Below, piece after piece: positions 21,795 to 33,470 of a stretch of 64,000 nucleotides of DNA; position 1 is the stretch's first letter, and every line of letters begins with the position of its first letter. Below the pieces are notes generated by a model. It was not told the DNA's origin and made no database searches. It saw nothing but the letters and a program-made list of their open reading frames with translations. Both the position numbers and the translations under genes were made by a program. The stretch is from Megaleporinus macrocephalus (lineage: Eukaryota; Chordata; Actinopteri; Characiformes; Anostomidae). The stretch is from contig CM038708.1 of assembly GCA_021613375.1 (NCBI GenBank), positions 26,937,018-27,001,017 on the forward strand, in the 5' to 3' direction.

Positions 21795-23214
21795 GTGTGA
21801 AAGTCCACATTACCAAACTAGAAAAGAGCATTTCCAGAAGAAGAACCTTTAACACAAACATTTCGTTGCGATTGAGCTACCATCGGTGCTGCTGTGACAT
21901 AGCCAGCCAGCCAATGTGGAATCCCCCCCTAAATACACGTGGCTATTTTGCACACATCATATCCTACATTTTTCTTTCCCTTGAGGTCCACTTTATGTAT
22001 CAGTGATATATTTTATGATGTATGTATCAGTCATTATTTGCTTTTACATGAACACTAACAAACCTCTCTTTGCTGTATTTGAAACCATCTTCAGACTCAA
22101 CTGTTTCACATCTGTTTATTCCAAAGAAGGAAGCACTGAAAGCCCAATCACAGAACACAATTATGAGTAGTGTATGAAAAAATAGGTGGTAAATTTATGG
22201 TTGATTTATTCAAAAGAGTCAAATAGCAAAATAAACCTCTATTACGAGCTTCAAATGCTTGTATTTAATATCCAAAGACCAAAACATGTTACCACTAACA
22301 TAGTACTAGAATCGCAAGTGCATGCCAGCAGAAAACAGCAACACTGTAGCAGTGCTTTATGTTGTTTTTAACCAGGTTGTGACATTTATGGGCTGAAAAA
22401 AGGTCTAGCTCTTGTAGTCACGGTTCACCACAGCTTTACATTCAAATAATATACCAGGAATCAATTCCAAATGGCACTGTTAAATACCACTGACTAAAAA
22501 CCTATCCGTACAGGGATTTACAAAGACAGATCTGAGGTGCTGTATTGTTTCCAGCTCACGATTGAACTGTATCTGTACGGCATCTTAATTATGTCTGCAT
22601 GTAGAGAGCATCAGATGACATGGATCAGCACTTCTGCTGCCTATTTCTAGCGCATGGTGAAATGGATGCTTTACACTCCATTGGCCATGACATCACTGTG
22701 TGGGATCATACGTGTGCAGCAGGCTGATGCGAATAAATATCCTGAGCTGATATCGTTGTCTCTGACAGCGCTAGCTTCCACCTTTCCAGGTTTCTGGTTG
22801 CAAGGCTTTGTGTGGAGGTTGCATTTTCCCCTCGCCCGGCTCCATGTAAACTGATCCAGTCATGTGGCTCCATTCCGGAACGACAGGAAGAATCTGTGGC
22901 ACCGCAACGGCGGCAAAGCCCTTTTAGAACCTTGTGTTTTTGACTTTTGAAGTATCTGACTGTGCAGCGTGTCAATGCAGATGAATGAGGACAAACTGGT
23001 AGTTATGTACTCGTGCACAACGTGCAAAGCAATGCATCAAAATATTTTCAGTGCAAAAATGTGACAATGTGCATTGCAGAGGCTGAGCATTCACTCCAAG
23101 TATGCAACTAACCATCATCAAGCCATACCATTATGTTCATTACAACATAATAGAGCTTCTCTCTAATAATACATGTACTTATACTTTAAAACTATGGAAT
23201 ACATGAACTGTGCA
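21795..23214. other. Unique DNA with a GC-richer core (22600-22950)
   Basis: Mostly featureless. The part at 22600-22950 is non-repetitive and GC-richer, with frames open on both strands (22654-22854 plus, 22706-22975 minus) but no recognisable product. Candidate conserved non-coding sequence only. Confidence 0.3.
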
Positions 23215-23425
23215 CTCTTGAAATGGATGGTTATGGAATAAAGACGCTGGTTCTACATAATCATGAACACTTAAAGAAACCAACTGTAGGCTTTACATGG
23301 TGAAATGGTTCTTCACGTTGATGGAGAACGTGTTGTATATGGTTCTTAATAGAACCCTTTTGAAAACTGTTCTATACAACACCAAAAGGATTCTGATATT
23401 GCTACCATTTTATACTTGTAACAAC
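23215..23425. repeat. Dispersed 'ggttctta-tagaaccc' repeat
   Basis: Contains atggttcttaatagaaccct, a local hairpin (ggttc-ttaata-gaacc), then gttctatacaacaccaaaag and gattctgatattgctac. It shares words with 6230-6300. I recognise the pattern as a dispersed fish repeat but cannot name it. Confidence 0.5.
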
Positions 23426-23440
23426 AGAAGAAGCTGAAAT

Positions 23441-24234
23441 TAGAGATGGACCGTTTTCGAGGCTGATTCCGATCGCCAATCACCTTTCACACGATTGGCC
23501 GATAGCCGATACCGACTGAGGGTGAGGCTATACGTCACGGCAGGGCTACATGTAGTTATTAGCGCAAGCAAGTCATGAAACATGGTCTAAACTGGTTTAT
23601 TACCATTTTTAATGAGCTCATATGAAACAGCATAATATTCTTAACAAAATTAGCAGTAAATAAACAAAGTAAATCAAACAAATATCACCAATACTGCGAT
23701 CTGGTCTGCACAGTGTTCTGGGTTATTTGTTTTGTGCTAACTGTGTCTGCTAGCTCTGCTGTTTGCTGATACTTACTGTATTTAGCCACGTGGTTTACTC
23801 TGAAGTGCCGTATCAGATTAGTAGTGTTAAATGTCTTTGGTTCCCACGAGACACGTTGATTTTACATATTTTACAAAACGGCCTGGATGAGTCTGCGTCA
23901 CATATGATAACAAACTGGCAGACGGACGACATGTTTTCTATCAGCGCATGCTTTTCTCGGCAGCTTTAGTCAGTCAAAAATCAAAGGGTGTGTATTTCCA
24001 CCTAGTGGTTCAGATAGGAATTGCAGGGACCTGCCCGGTGGGAGTTTCACGGAGGGCACCTCTTCCTGGATGAAACGCTAGCTGGAAATACAGAAAATAG
24101 GCTCATTTGTTTAACGCCATCGAACGGCTCTCGGGATCGGCTGAAATGGAGAGATATCGGCTGATCACCGATTGCATAGTTTAATTAAAAATCGTCCGAT
24201 ACCGATACATAGTCGATTGATCCTTCCATCTCTA
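23441..24234. mobile_element. Non-autonomous hAT-like element, copy 1 (794 bp)
   Basis: Ends are tagagatgga at 23441-23450 and tccatctcta at 24225-24234, exact 10-base inverted repeats. The flanks gctgaaat (23433-23440) and gctagaat (24235-24242) match at 6 of 8 positions, as expected of an eroded 8-bp hAT target duplication. Subterminal regions carry ccgat/atcgg motifs (for example gccgataccgac and cgtccgataccgat). No transposase is readable. A second copy lies at 60355. Confidence 0.85.
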
Positions 24235-24263
24235 GCTAGAATCATTACCTTTACTAATCTTTT

Positions 24264-24365
24264 CCTCTAGGAAAAGATGTTTTTTAGGGGTTCATTAGTA
24301 GTTTTAACTTGAAACTTGATCTTGAAACTACTAATGAACCCCTAAAAAACATCTTTTCCCAGAGG
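24264..24365. repeat. 41-bp inverted repeat hairpin, 20-nt loop
   Basis: The left arm 24264-24304 and the right arm 24325-24365 are reverse complements with one mismatch (cctcta against cctctg), including 35 consecutive perfect pairs. The arm starts cctctaggaaaagatgtttt and ends ttcattagtagttt. The loop (24305-24324) is taacttgaaacttgatcttg. It lies 29 bases beyond the hAT-like element. Such pairing in otherwise decayed DNA means a recent origin or selection. It could be a fold-back insertion or a hairpin RNA gene; the transcript strand is undetermined. Confidence 0.95.
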
Positions 24366-25669
24366 CACATGCAGAGCCTGTTTCTATATATTCTATATGC
24401 TGGTCAATAGTATCTCATGTGTTTAGTTCAAAGAAGCATAGAAAGACTACCGTAACTGCCTTAAGGCTTAAGTAATGTCACGCTCTAGCTGAAGTTGGAA
24501 ATGCTGAACGATACATAAAAGTTAAAGGAGCAATATGTAAGATCACACAATCTCTCAAATTCATACTACACACAAACCCATACTACTATTTACTTACCGG
24601 TCTGAGGAACTGTTGTGAGTTCAAGTCAAACATCTTTGTTTTGTGTATTTATGTAGATTTAAATTGTATTGGACATGTACACCATACTAGGGACTAGATG
24701 TCTTAACAGTCAGGGTTCCCTTTAAAGACTTTAGATAGATGTTTTTCATCAGTTTCCAGTCACGTCACCTACTACAGATCTGTACAGTTACAGGACACAC
24801 CCACACAAAGCACAACAACGGGTGGTGCAGCTTACAATCAAGCACTAACGAGTATGACAATGATAGCTTCAATGTAACTTCATTCGTATTTGTTCATATA
24901 TGGCTTATTGCATCCAACTGGTTTAAAGTCAGAGCTGATACATGAAACATGAAACACATTTCATATTTTGACTTTAGATCCTTTTCCTTTGAGTGGCCCT
25001 GTAGCTTAATTACGTTTACTATGTTTACTATGAAATTGAGGGGAATGGCCAAAATAAGACTCCACCTATGAACTAAGTCTCTGTGTTTTGGCATTGACAT
25101 GAAAAAGTAGGACAGCATTTATAATATTTAAAAAATAAACGCTTGATAAATCTAACACTTTCAGCAAAGTACCCTATAGATGATGGTTTTTAGCTCTATT
25201 ATTATCATCTCTATTAATGCATTTGGTTTCAATAGATCAGAATATAATATCTGTAAATATCTATGGTGAGAATACTTCTTTTAGTTTTTCATGTGTTTGT
25301 TTATGTATTTGTTTTTTTAATAGTTTGAACTAATACAGTAAAATGATTAAAATAATATGCAGTATTATTTTAATCATTTAATGATGCTTGTTAATGATGC
25401 TTGTCTCGTTTGCCACATCTATCAAGTGATCAAAGTGGTCATTATGATGAACATGATATCTTTTCTCCTTCCAACCTGGAACCACTGCAGTGTCACCAAA
25501 TGTTCCCCATTTTATCTCTGAAAGAAAAAAGATAAGCATAGCTGGGGATGTATGTCCTGCAGCAGCACAGTTCTATAACAGAATTGAACTGTTAGGTTTT
25601 TCCCCCCATCGTATCTTACTGTGCAAGATATATTTCGACTGATCTAAACAGAAAAAAAATCAGATTACA
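24366..25669. other. AT-rich non-coding DNA
   Basis: No repeat with clear ends. The words aaaggagcaatatgtaagat at about 24525 resemble the start of a dispersed fish repeat but I could not follow it. A short tandem duplicate, gtttactat, lies at about 25014-25032. Confidence 0.35.
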
Positions 25670-26460
25670 GCTTGTGTGTTTACAGATTTAGTACTGATGA
25701 GCGTTTTCAGATTTTTTACTATTTAGAAAAGTGTACAGATTGTTGCCTCTCTGAGCTTGAATGCTCGTCCTCAAAGTTGAGACCGTCCGGGCCACCCAAG
25801 GAAAGCCAACAGGTTGCATCATTATTTACAACTAATTTGTATTTTTGTTATGTTGTTTCTCTTTCGTTTAGATTTGCTGTTTTGATGGCTACTGTTTCAT
25901 CATCTCATTCTTGTCTACACAGTAAACGTGGTCATCAGATTGTTGAAATCAGTGAATATTTCCTCAGACTCTGCAAGCTGTCCTTCTGTGTGCACGCTGT
26001 TGGTCCAAACAAATGGGAAACAAATAAAGCCACACTCTTCCAGCCAATCACAAGGGGTGCTCTTGCTGGTGCACAGGGCAGGGGGAAACAGTCAACAAGA
26101 TCAGGAATGGACGAGGAGCCATGTTAACATCAGTGATGCTTTAAGGGTGGCAAGATCTCAGAGAGTTGACGAGGCTGATGTCGGCATCTTATTTGCATTT
26201 TCCTGTTCCTTCTTAAACAGCAGCAATTGTGGCGACTGTGTGCTAACTCATAACATAGCTAACGTTAGTTACATTACATGGTGCGTCGTTGTTTGAAAAT
26301 GATATTTGTATGTACTACGTTTTCAAAGGATATTATGGCCCGAAGATCCGAAAAAACAAGTTTGCTATCTCAGTGTCGTCTGCCTTGGCAAGGCACATCC
26401 ATGAATCTGGGGTGGAGCCTCTGCTGAAAGGGGTGCATTTGTTTTGCTGGTGAGTTCTAA
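25670..26460 (+). other. Block with long overlapping open frames, identity unknown
   Basis: A 151-codon frame runs 25672-26127, overlapped in another frame by one of 122 codons (25928-26296). Together they are the longest non-simple-repeat frames here. Neither shows a domain, signal peptide or membrane motif I recognise. Cys/Ser-rich composition and lack of known motifs argue against a conserved gene. Downstream text (agtgtcgtctgccttggca, cgttagttacattacatgg) looks like mobile-element DNA. Could be an unrecognised transposon or a chance frame. Confidence 0.3.
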
Positions 26461-27059
26461 TATTCTCCATATCATCCTCCAGAATTGCTTACTTACAAGA
26501 AACCTTCAGTGCAAGGCTTGTTGTAAGCATTTAATTGTACTCCTTACTCAACAGAATTATTTCATTATTATTATACAGTTACTATACACATTTCTTATAC
26601 AGTCATTAGTCTTCTGACTTTTTATTAATCAACTAGTATGAATTATTCACTTAGGCAGAGAGTAGGACTGAGCAATTATTGGGATTACTTGCTTTTCTAA
26701 GCACATCATGGATATCAGTATTTAAAGGAGTGGTGCCAAAATGGAATATAATACACAATACACAAAACTAAGTTTTCATTAGTGTATAATTACCAATAAC
26801 TACAAATTGTTGTTTCTTCATGGGCTTAGAATAAGGCCCATAAGTCTACACAGAGGAGGAGTAGGTCCTCTTCCAATCGAGGCTACAATTAAGTCCCGCA
26901 AATGTTGCTGCAGGAGCCCAGAACAAAGCACCCACTAGCTGAAAGTGCTAAAGTGGTAGATTGAATGTGATGGTGCTAGAGCACCAGATAAAGGCTGCAG
27001 AAAGAAGAATCCTTGTTAAAATCAGCTTATCAGGAGGGAGTAGTAATATTTACAATAAT
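26461..27059. other. Non-coding spacer
   Basis: AT-rich sequence; no feature recognised. Confidence 0.4.
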
Positions 27060-27600
27060 AATCATAATAAATCTTTATTTATAGAGTATTTTTCATAATT
27101 GAAGGCATATTTTCTGGTGCTAGATACAGTTTTATAGACAAGTAGCAGAACATTTCAAATCTATTACAGGTACAGGTAGTAAGTGTATTTCTTTTTAGAA
27201 CAGGAGTCATAGGAGCTCTTATTTTTGTTGGGTTATGCTGCTATGTCCTGCATGAGTTCCAGGAGTTGGACTGATTTCTTAGGAAGCTCAGTCGGAAGAG
27301 CATTACAGTGATCAACTCTGCTTGTAACAAGAGCATAAACATTTCTGTGCAAAAAGCTGAACTTCTCAAATGATAAAAAAGCTACTTCAGTGACTGTTTA
27401 CATGCAGGTTACATGTAGGATAAACAGAGATCAGATTTTAAGATTACACCCAGACTTTGTACTTCCATTTTGGTATACATAGCTAAATGATCAAATATTT
27501 CAGAGAGAATTTATCTCTGGGTTTAGAATTAATAATCAGTAAGAAGTCATTAGAACGTAGTAAACCTGATAGTCTCTTTATCTTCTCAGGGCGGGGACGT
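27060..27600. repeat. Probable dispersed fish repeat, class unknown
   Basis: Text such as gagcattacagtgatcaact, aacaagagcataaac, aaatgataaaaaagctac and gattacacccagactttgta parallels a long repeat I associate with fish genomes (gcattacagtaatcc, ataaaagcatgaac, aagattttttacttc). No ends are visible and the copy is strongly diverged. Confidence 0.35.
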
Positions 27601-28480
27601 TGCAATACTCAACCTCACTGCTAGAGGTATACTCTGCTCCTTTAAAGAAATAATTAGTCCTAAATAATTGGCATTAGTACAGTGTCAGAGGTGAAACATT
27701 GATTTCAAATCACTGTACTCATAGTTTTAGATTGCATTTTGGTTCTGGCACTGGTTGTGTGTGTGTGTAAAAGAGAGAAAGAGAGAATGTGTGAGAGTGT
27801 GTGAGAGTTTCAACATATCAACCACCTCTAAAGAAACTGAAGGCTGGAGATGGCACAATTATGTTTTGCACATTGATTAGGGGTAAACCAGTACATGAAT
27901 GTAAAACCCCTGACTCCTGATTAACACTGTCAGGCCAGTTTAACTGATTGATAAACCCCACAGTCGCTTTTGTGGTGAGGAGTTCTGCATAACTGATCTG
28001 AGACTGCAGACTACAAACTGCAAGCTCCATATCTGAGGTCATGCTGGGACACATATTTGAGCATTACCTCTTGAACAAGACTGAAACCTATTAAACGTAG
28101 AGACTAACCCACATTTTATGTTTTACAGATTAATCAATGATGTTTACAACGGCGTTAAACCTTAATCACTGGCACGAGCGGAGTAGGATACACAATAAAA
28201 AAAACTGATGCAACGTTCCAATTGAGGTTTCAAAAATGACGACTGCAAGGCAAAGAAAACGCTTCAGTAATGCTCAGTAATGGCAGAAAAATACCTCTTC
28301 AGGCCCAAGGCCACTCAGAAAACGCGTGAAGTGACTCACGGTCGGACTGCTAATGCTGAGGGCTCCGATTCCAATAAAATAGTAAAGAAAGAGAGAAAAA
28401 AATATGTGCACCTTGCTAATCAGACACTGTTCAATAATTAGCTCCCGGTAGACTCCACCAGATATGGAGTGAGGACTGAG
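27601..28480. other. Non-coding DNA with short TG/GA runs
   Basis: Short tg and ga runs at about 27755-27808 (gtgtgtgtgtaaaagagaga). Otherwise nothing recognised. A minus-strand frame at 27818-28054 has no domain. Confidence 0.4.
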
Positions 28481-28504
28481 TAAGAGAGTAAGGGAGAGAG
28501 AAAA

Positions 28505-28536
<32 letters not shown>

Positions 28537-28545
28537 TGAATGTAT
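28481..28545. repeat. GA-rich microsatellite
   Basis: Purine run with about 12 GA dinucleotides at roughly 28505-28540. On the minus strand it produces a Ser/Leu-only peptide within a frame that is not a gene. Confidence 0.9.
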
Positions 28546-29480
28546 TTGGTACACAGCTGTGTATCATCTCTGTGACATCTTGCCCATTCAGCAATTAGTG
28601 TCCTCTGTGACTAACTAAGCAGAGAAAAAGGGGGGAACAAGGCGAGAGTAAAAAAGGAACGAGTGCATTTCTTTAACAGCAGTACATGTGTGTTATTCGA
28701 GCCATTTTCACGATCAGCGAAAGTCAAAGGTTGAGCCGGGGAAAGAAGAGGAAGAAAAAAAAAGGAACATTGCACCACATGCGCGCCTCTTGCCTAATTG
28801 TGGGGAAATACAGACTACTTACAGGAGCAATGAGGGGGGTAATGACAAAGTAATTTTGACTAATTTCGCCTGGCTCGCTCTCCCATTCTGTCTGATTGTG
28901 TGAGAGCCTTCTGCATCATTACAGCAACATCTGCAGTGACTAACTGAGCGTATGCCAGCCAGAGAAGAGAGGGAAGAGGGAAGGGGGGGAAAAAAGAAAA
29001 GAGAGAGAGAGCGGGGAGGAAAGAAAGGAAAGTCAGCACACAGCAGGAAGACAAGTTAACATCGCTGCTTAAATGTAAACATTGCCTCCTGGTGTCAGCA
29101 AGCGAGAAGCAAAGAGCGAGCAGAACTGAAACATGTTGAGATGTTTCTCATAACCGTACATGACAGCCCGGCCCGCTGATTGCAAGGCATGTCAAAAGCT
29201 AAATGGCTAAACTGGTTCCTCTGTAATCACGGCCTTGGTGCCTCGCAGGGAGATGAGTAAGCAATTCGGAGCCTACATAAACAAACAAAAGCACATTAAT
29301 GACCACTGTCTGGCATTTCAACCGCCACGGCCTTAATCCAATTGGAAAAGTCCTGATCGGCAAAATTCATTATCACTTCATCTCATGCGCTACTCGAGCA
29401 TCTGAACGCTTAGTCAGACTGTCTACGTGCACACATGAAAACAATGTGGGCGCTGTTGCGTTGGACAGAAATAACAGTAG
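28546..29480. promoter_or_regulatory. Candidate conserved non-coding region
   Basis: Mostly ordinary-complexity, GC-richer sequence interrupted by an A/G run at about 28740-28765 and a purine tract at 28960-29030. Segments 28780-28960 and 29060-29420 contain no repeats I know. Motifs include caaagtaattttgac (28846) and ccttaatccaattgg (29330). Candidate enhancer sequence only. Confidence 0.3.
28960..29032. repeat. Purine-rich low-complexity tract
   Basis: Irregular gggaagaggg, ggggggaaaa and (GA)n run. Its reverse complement reads as a Ser/Phe/Pro-rich peptide, which is not a gene. Confidence 0.85.
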
Positions 29481-30246
29481 CATCATGTTTCTTACTCTAA
29501 AGTAGACATGCACTGCGACAAACCTGCATTTGCTGTAGAACATGAATACAGAAATAATATCACTTGAAATTAACAAATTAACTCACACTATCAATGTGTG
29601 ACTTTTCCATGCTCCACCAATACGTGTGCTACTTTGTAGCACCTGTTGCCCGGTTGTCAAGCTTTACAGAACATCACAGGAAATCCCCCTCAATTTAAAG
29701 GAGAACAGTATCCGTATTTGTTTCAATTCACTGTAATATGTTTACCAGTGTGTTACATTAGCTCTCCTTTATCAGGATTTGATAATCCTTGGGGGAAACA
29801 AATGGATCCCCATGGTTTTAAAAACATCATTTAACTTCTGTTACTCAAGTCTTCAGCTGGGCGACCGTACAGAGTCTCTGTCGTCATATTTTCAGTTTAA
29901 CGGGAGTGTATATCTGGTCTGCACTGATCTGGATGCAGCCATGCTGCTGTACACGTGCAGAATGTTTCTCAGCACTGTCATGTTGAAATAAGTACAGATG
30001 TCCCTGAAAAAGACGGCAGCTGAATGGCTGCAAAAATCTTTCTTCAATTTTTACTTTTCTGCATTATTTAAATGACAGTTGTCCTTGAGTGGGCCAACAG
30101 AAATGTGGCAAAATTGCTTGGAAAAGACTCTCAGCGTTAACTTACACTGAAAGTTAAGACTTTGGAGACTTTGTACGACAACGATATGTGTCCAGCCTTG
30201 GTGTGTTCACTCAAAATCTGGATGGTTCATTATTTACACAAATACT
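29481..30246. other. Non-coding DNA
   Basis: Frames at 29646-29991 are short and domain-free. No repeat recognised. Confidence 0.4.
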
Positions 30247-30793
30247 GTGTGTCTCAAAACCTAGTGAGCTCCTACATAGACAGCATTTTACATCATAGCA
30301 TGCACCCGACATGTAGGCTGTCCCAATTCTTAGAGACCTGAAACATGTTGTCTAATGTCAGCCGCTAAGTCAATCCCATGATGCAGTGCAGGCAAATCTA
30401 CGAGCAGTGAAGTTGATTTAATATGTAAGGGTTTTTGATTCTCGCTGGTGTTTTAATGTGTTTCTTGTCATATAATCACACAAAACAGTATTTTATTAGC
30501 AACTTAGCGAAGAGTTGTTGACTATTTTGCAATTTTTTACTCGAAACATTAACATTTATGCTAGTGGATTTTTAAGCCTCAGCCTATTGTTTTGGATACC
30601 GGGCCATAGCTTAGCAACTAGCTAAACCACCGGTGGCGTGCTGCAGTGGGCGGGAACAAGCCGTGGTGCAGTTGCTCTCTAACTAGAGAGTCTCAGTAAT
30701 CTGTTTTATGAGGAGAGAGATGTCAGACAGAACACTGTTACTTAAACAGCTGCCTAGCTAGACAGTTCCTACTCACTAGGTTTTGAGACACAC
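30247..30793. mobile_element. MITE with perfect 22-bp terminal inverted repeats
   Basis: The left end 30247-30268 (gtgtgtctcaaaacctagtg plus ag) is the exact reverse complement of the right end 30772-30793 (ctcactaggttttgagacac plus ac). The 547-bp interior is non-coding. Intact ends suggest a relatively young insertion. I cannot assign the superfamily: an 8-bp hAT duplication is not evident. Confidence 0.85.
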
Positions 30794-30829
30794 CCATAGT
30801 CTGGCAGGTTGACTTGTCAGACACAAGAA

Positions 30830-31800
30830 CATGTTCCCACTGTGCGTTAATCCATTTCAGATAAGCGTAAGCATTTCCGAACATTGCTGATGTATGGCTT
30901 CCACTCTGTATCGTCTATCTTAACTTGCATGTGTAATGCAGGCTGTCTAAGGGGTCGAATAGTCATGGGGTGCGTACAAAATCGCCTACTTGCCTACTAC
31001 TCAGTAGGTGTGTCCGAATACTCAGGAGTCATTGAGCAGTACACGAAGGTTACCCAGATGGAGACAGATCGGGAGACATTTTATGTTGGCAACCACAGCA
31101 CACTGCGCTAGCCCATGATTCAACTGAAGCAGAGGGAACAAAGCGGTGGAAAACAGCACGCCAGCTGTGTGTACGTAGCTACTGCATGTGAACTGCTGCT
31201 ACAAAAGTTAGCGCAACTTCTGAGGAAAACAATGATGAAGTTCTCCTGATTTGTAATGTCTGAGCTACAGACAAAAACACAGGTCAGTATCCAAAATGAT
31301 GTCAGGGCTTTTAATGAATAGCAGGACTTTTTCAGGGGTGGTCTGACATCTGACAGGGGTGGATTTAGTACTTACTTGTCTACCACTCCAGCAGTATTTA
31401 CTGGCTCCAGTCTAGTACGTACTGACTTAGTAGGAGATTTTGGACACAGCCCTGGTATTTATTACAAACAGAAATTTCTTAGGATTAACTGAATATTTTA
31501 ATTACAGGGTGGAATTTTTCTGCTGTTTTTTTGGCAAAATGGTGAAAGTCAATCCATCTTTGCTCATGAAGCACTAGCATCCCGGCCGCTTCTTCTATAT
31601 TTAAGCATGACTGCACCATCTGGTTAAAATTTTATTTTCTTAATGATAGTTTTAAATTGTCCCTGTTCCAACTTTTTTGGAACATGTTGCTGGAATCAAT
31701 TTCAGAATGAATGTATATGTATAAAAATAAAAATAAGATATATTTATTGTTTTATCTTCAACATTTTTACAAATATAGGTCTAAGTGGATTTGGAACAAC
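30830..31800 (-). mobile_element. Decayed DNA transposon, antisense, split by a MITE
   Basis: Two parts of one element flank 30967-31452. The first part (30835-30955) has taatccatttcagataagcg, gatgtatggcttccactctg and cttaacttgcatgtgtaatg. The second part (31453-31800) has gttccaacttttttggaaca, tgttgctggaatcaatttca and aatgaatgtatatgtataaa. These match consecutive regions of a fish DNA transposon recognised elsewhere here at 38100-38990 and, by its terminus, at 60228. Superfamily not certain. No intact frame. Confidence 0.7.
30967..31452. mobile_element. MITE nested in the DNA transposon
   Basis: The left end gggtgcgtacaaaatcgcct and the right end aggagattttggacacagcc are inverted with about four mismatches over 22 bases. 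Subterminal tactactcagtaggtgtgtc and tacgtactgacttagtag also mirror each other. Being inside the surrounding element, it is the younger insertion. Confidence 0.75.
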
Positions 31801-32904
31801 AATGATACCAATTCTGCAATTTTATATTTTAAACTGAAACACAATTATCAAAACAGCTTCTACTGCTGCGATATGTTGCTTTTCATGCACAACATAACGC
31901 AAACCACTAAAATCTAAATTAAAATAGAAGAATTATCTACATTTTTTCTTTAAAAAGTAAAGGTGTCAACTTCCTCTCAACCTCACTTTTATAGCTTTAA
32001 AGTTACGACAGACCATTTGGCACCAAAATGCTAGACTGACCATAGTAGGAAAGTGCGCATTTACAGGCGTAGCATAGCGAGCTCACTTTCTTTTTTTCCC
32101 TCCTCATGTTCCGCAAGGGGTTTTCTCACTCTCTCACTGCACACAGATACACACACATTGGCCATTCTCCATTCACTCCTTCCCTGGAGAGCAAGAAAGT
32201 AAATTGGTCAGCTAGTGTAAGGCTGTACTTCTATTTGCTTTATCACTTGGTCTATGTCTGTACATTAAACAACCCAGGGTGGTGAATAGCCACTTGAAAT
32301 GACTGACTCACTGACCTCTTCCATTCACCAGCCTGTGTAGAGCCAACACCACGCATTACACTGCACACATGCAATCAAGGCCCGGACTTGCCGAAAATAA
32401 GCTTGTGCGGGACATTTTCTGCTTCCTACGAGTTTCTGGCTGGACCCCAATGGTTATATAAGCTTTCTCATCTGGCTGTTTCCTCCATCCAAACACGGCG
32501 GAATAGGTGCCCGTGAAATTAAAGTTAGTTTACTCAGACGTGTAGAGGGAAATACAGGGAAACGTCTAACAGTATGCTAGTGTCACTGAGGACTGAAGGA
32601 AAAATGAGCAGGTCAGCGAAACAGAAGCCTTGAAAGCGAAAGTAACTGTTGTTTTTACACATGGCTTTCCAGGGAAACTTATTTTTGTTCAGATTAGACT
32701 AAAAACTGGGTTTTTAAACTTGATATTAAACATTTACAATAAAGTGTTATCCTTCAATGACAAAAGAAATTCTTTAAAGGGCTATATTCGGCTTTTTGTT
32801 ATTGTAATTGCCTTGTATAGTCAAGTTCAGTCACTTGTATGTCGCATATTTGCTCAAATCACATGATTTTTTTATTTAAAAAAGCAGTGCATTTTGTTGT
32901 AGCT
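31801..32904. other. Non-coding DNA
   Basis: AT-rich with a somewhat GC-richer part at 32090-32480. No repeat or gene recognised. Confidence 0.4.
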
Positions 32905-33470
32905 ACAGTGCTGTGCAAACATCAGAGGCGATCATATAGCAGCTGCCATTTATGTTGTGTGAAAATTGCATGAAGAGTAGATCAACAGAAAAGTCCAGCA
33001 TTTCTGAGCAGATTTGAAATCAGGCAATCCACTTAATGGGGAAAGCCCAAAGAACTGAAAAAGCAGTGGTTTCCAAAACTGAAGTTCAAAAAACGATCAT
33101 AAGAAACAGAGGAAAGAGGCACCTAATGACCATGCAAGACCATGTAGACCACCAAAACTGTCACCAAACAGTAGGAGAATATAAAGCTCCACTCCTGGTT
33201 CAGTTTCTGTCCCTGTTTCCAGTGAGAGAAGAAAACTCAAAATCAAGAAGCCTTTACTGAGGACATGAAATGACCACCTCAGAGTCCAGACCTAAATGTG
33301 TTTGAGATTACTTGGATTGTAAACTAAAAAGCAACTAAAAGCAACCAAAAAAAAGAAGCTTTTCTGAAGAAGTTTTTCTGTTTATTCCTTTGTATAAATG
33401 TTATGCTTTTATTATATGGACTAGATGAACTGTGGAGTGAATGGTTTTGAAAATAATGTTTACATACTAT
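32905..33470 (+). mobile_element. Tc1-like transposon remnant
   Basis: The left end ctacagtgctgtgcaaacat resembles the fish Tc1 terminus tgtgcaaaagtcag seen at 13061. The body has tttctgagcagatttgaaat, gcagtggtttccaaaactga and agtccagacctaaatgtgtt with gattacttggat. The last corresponds to the PQS-PDLNPIE-LW region of transposases in decayed form. The 3' end is not found. Confidence 0.5.
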
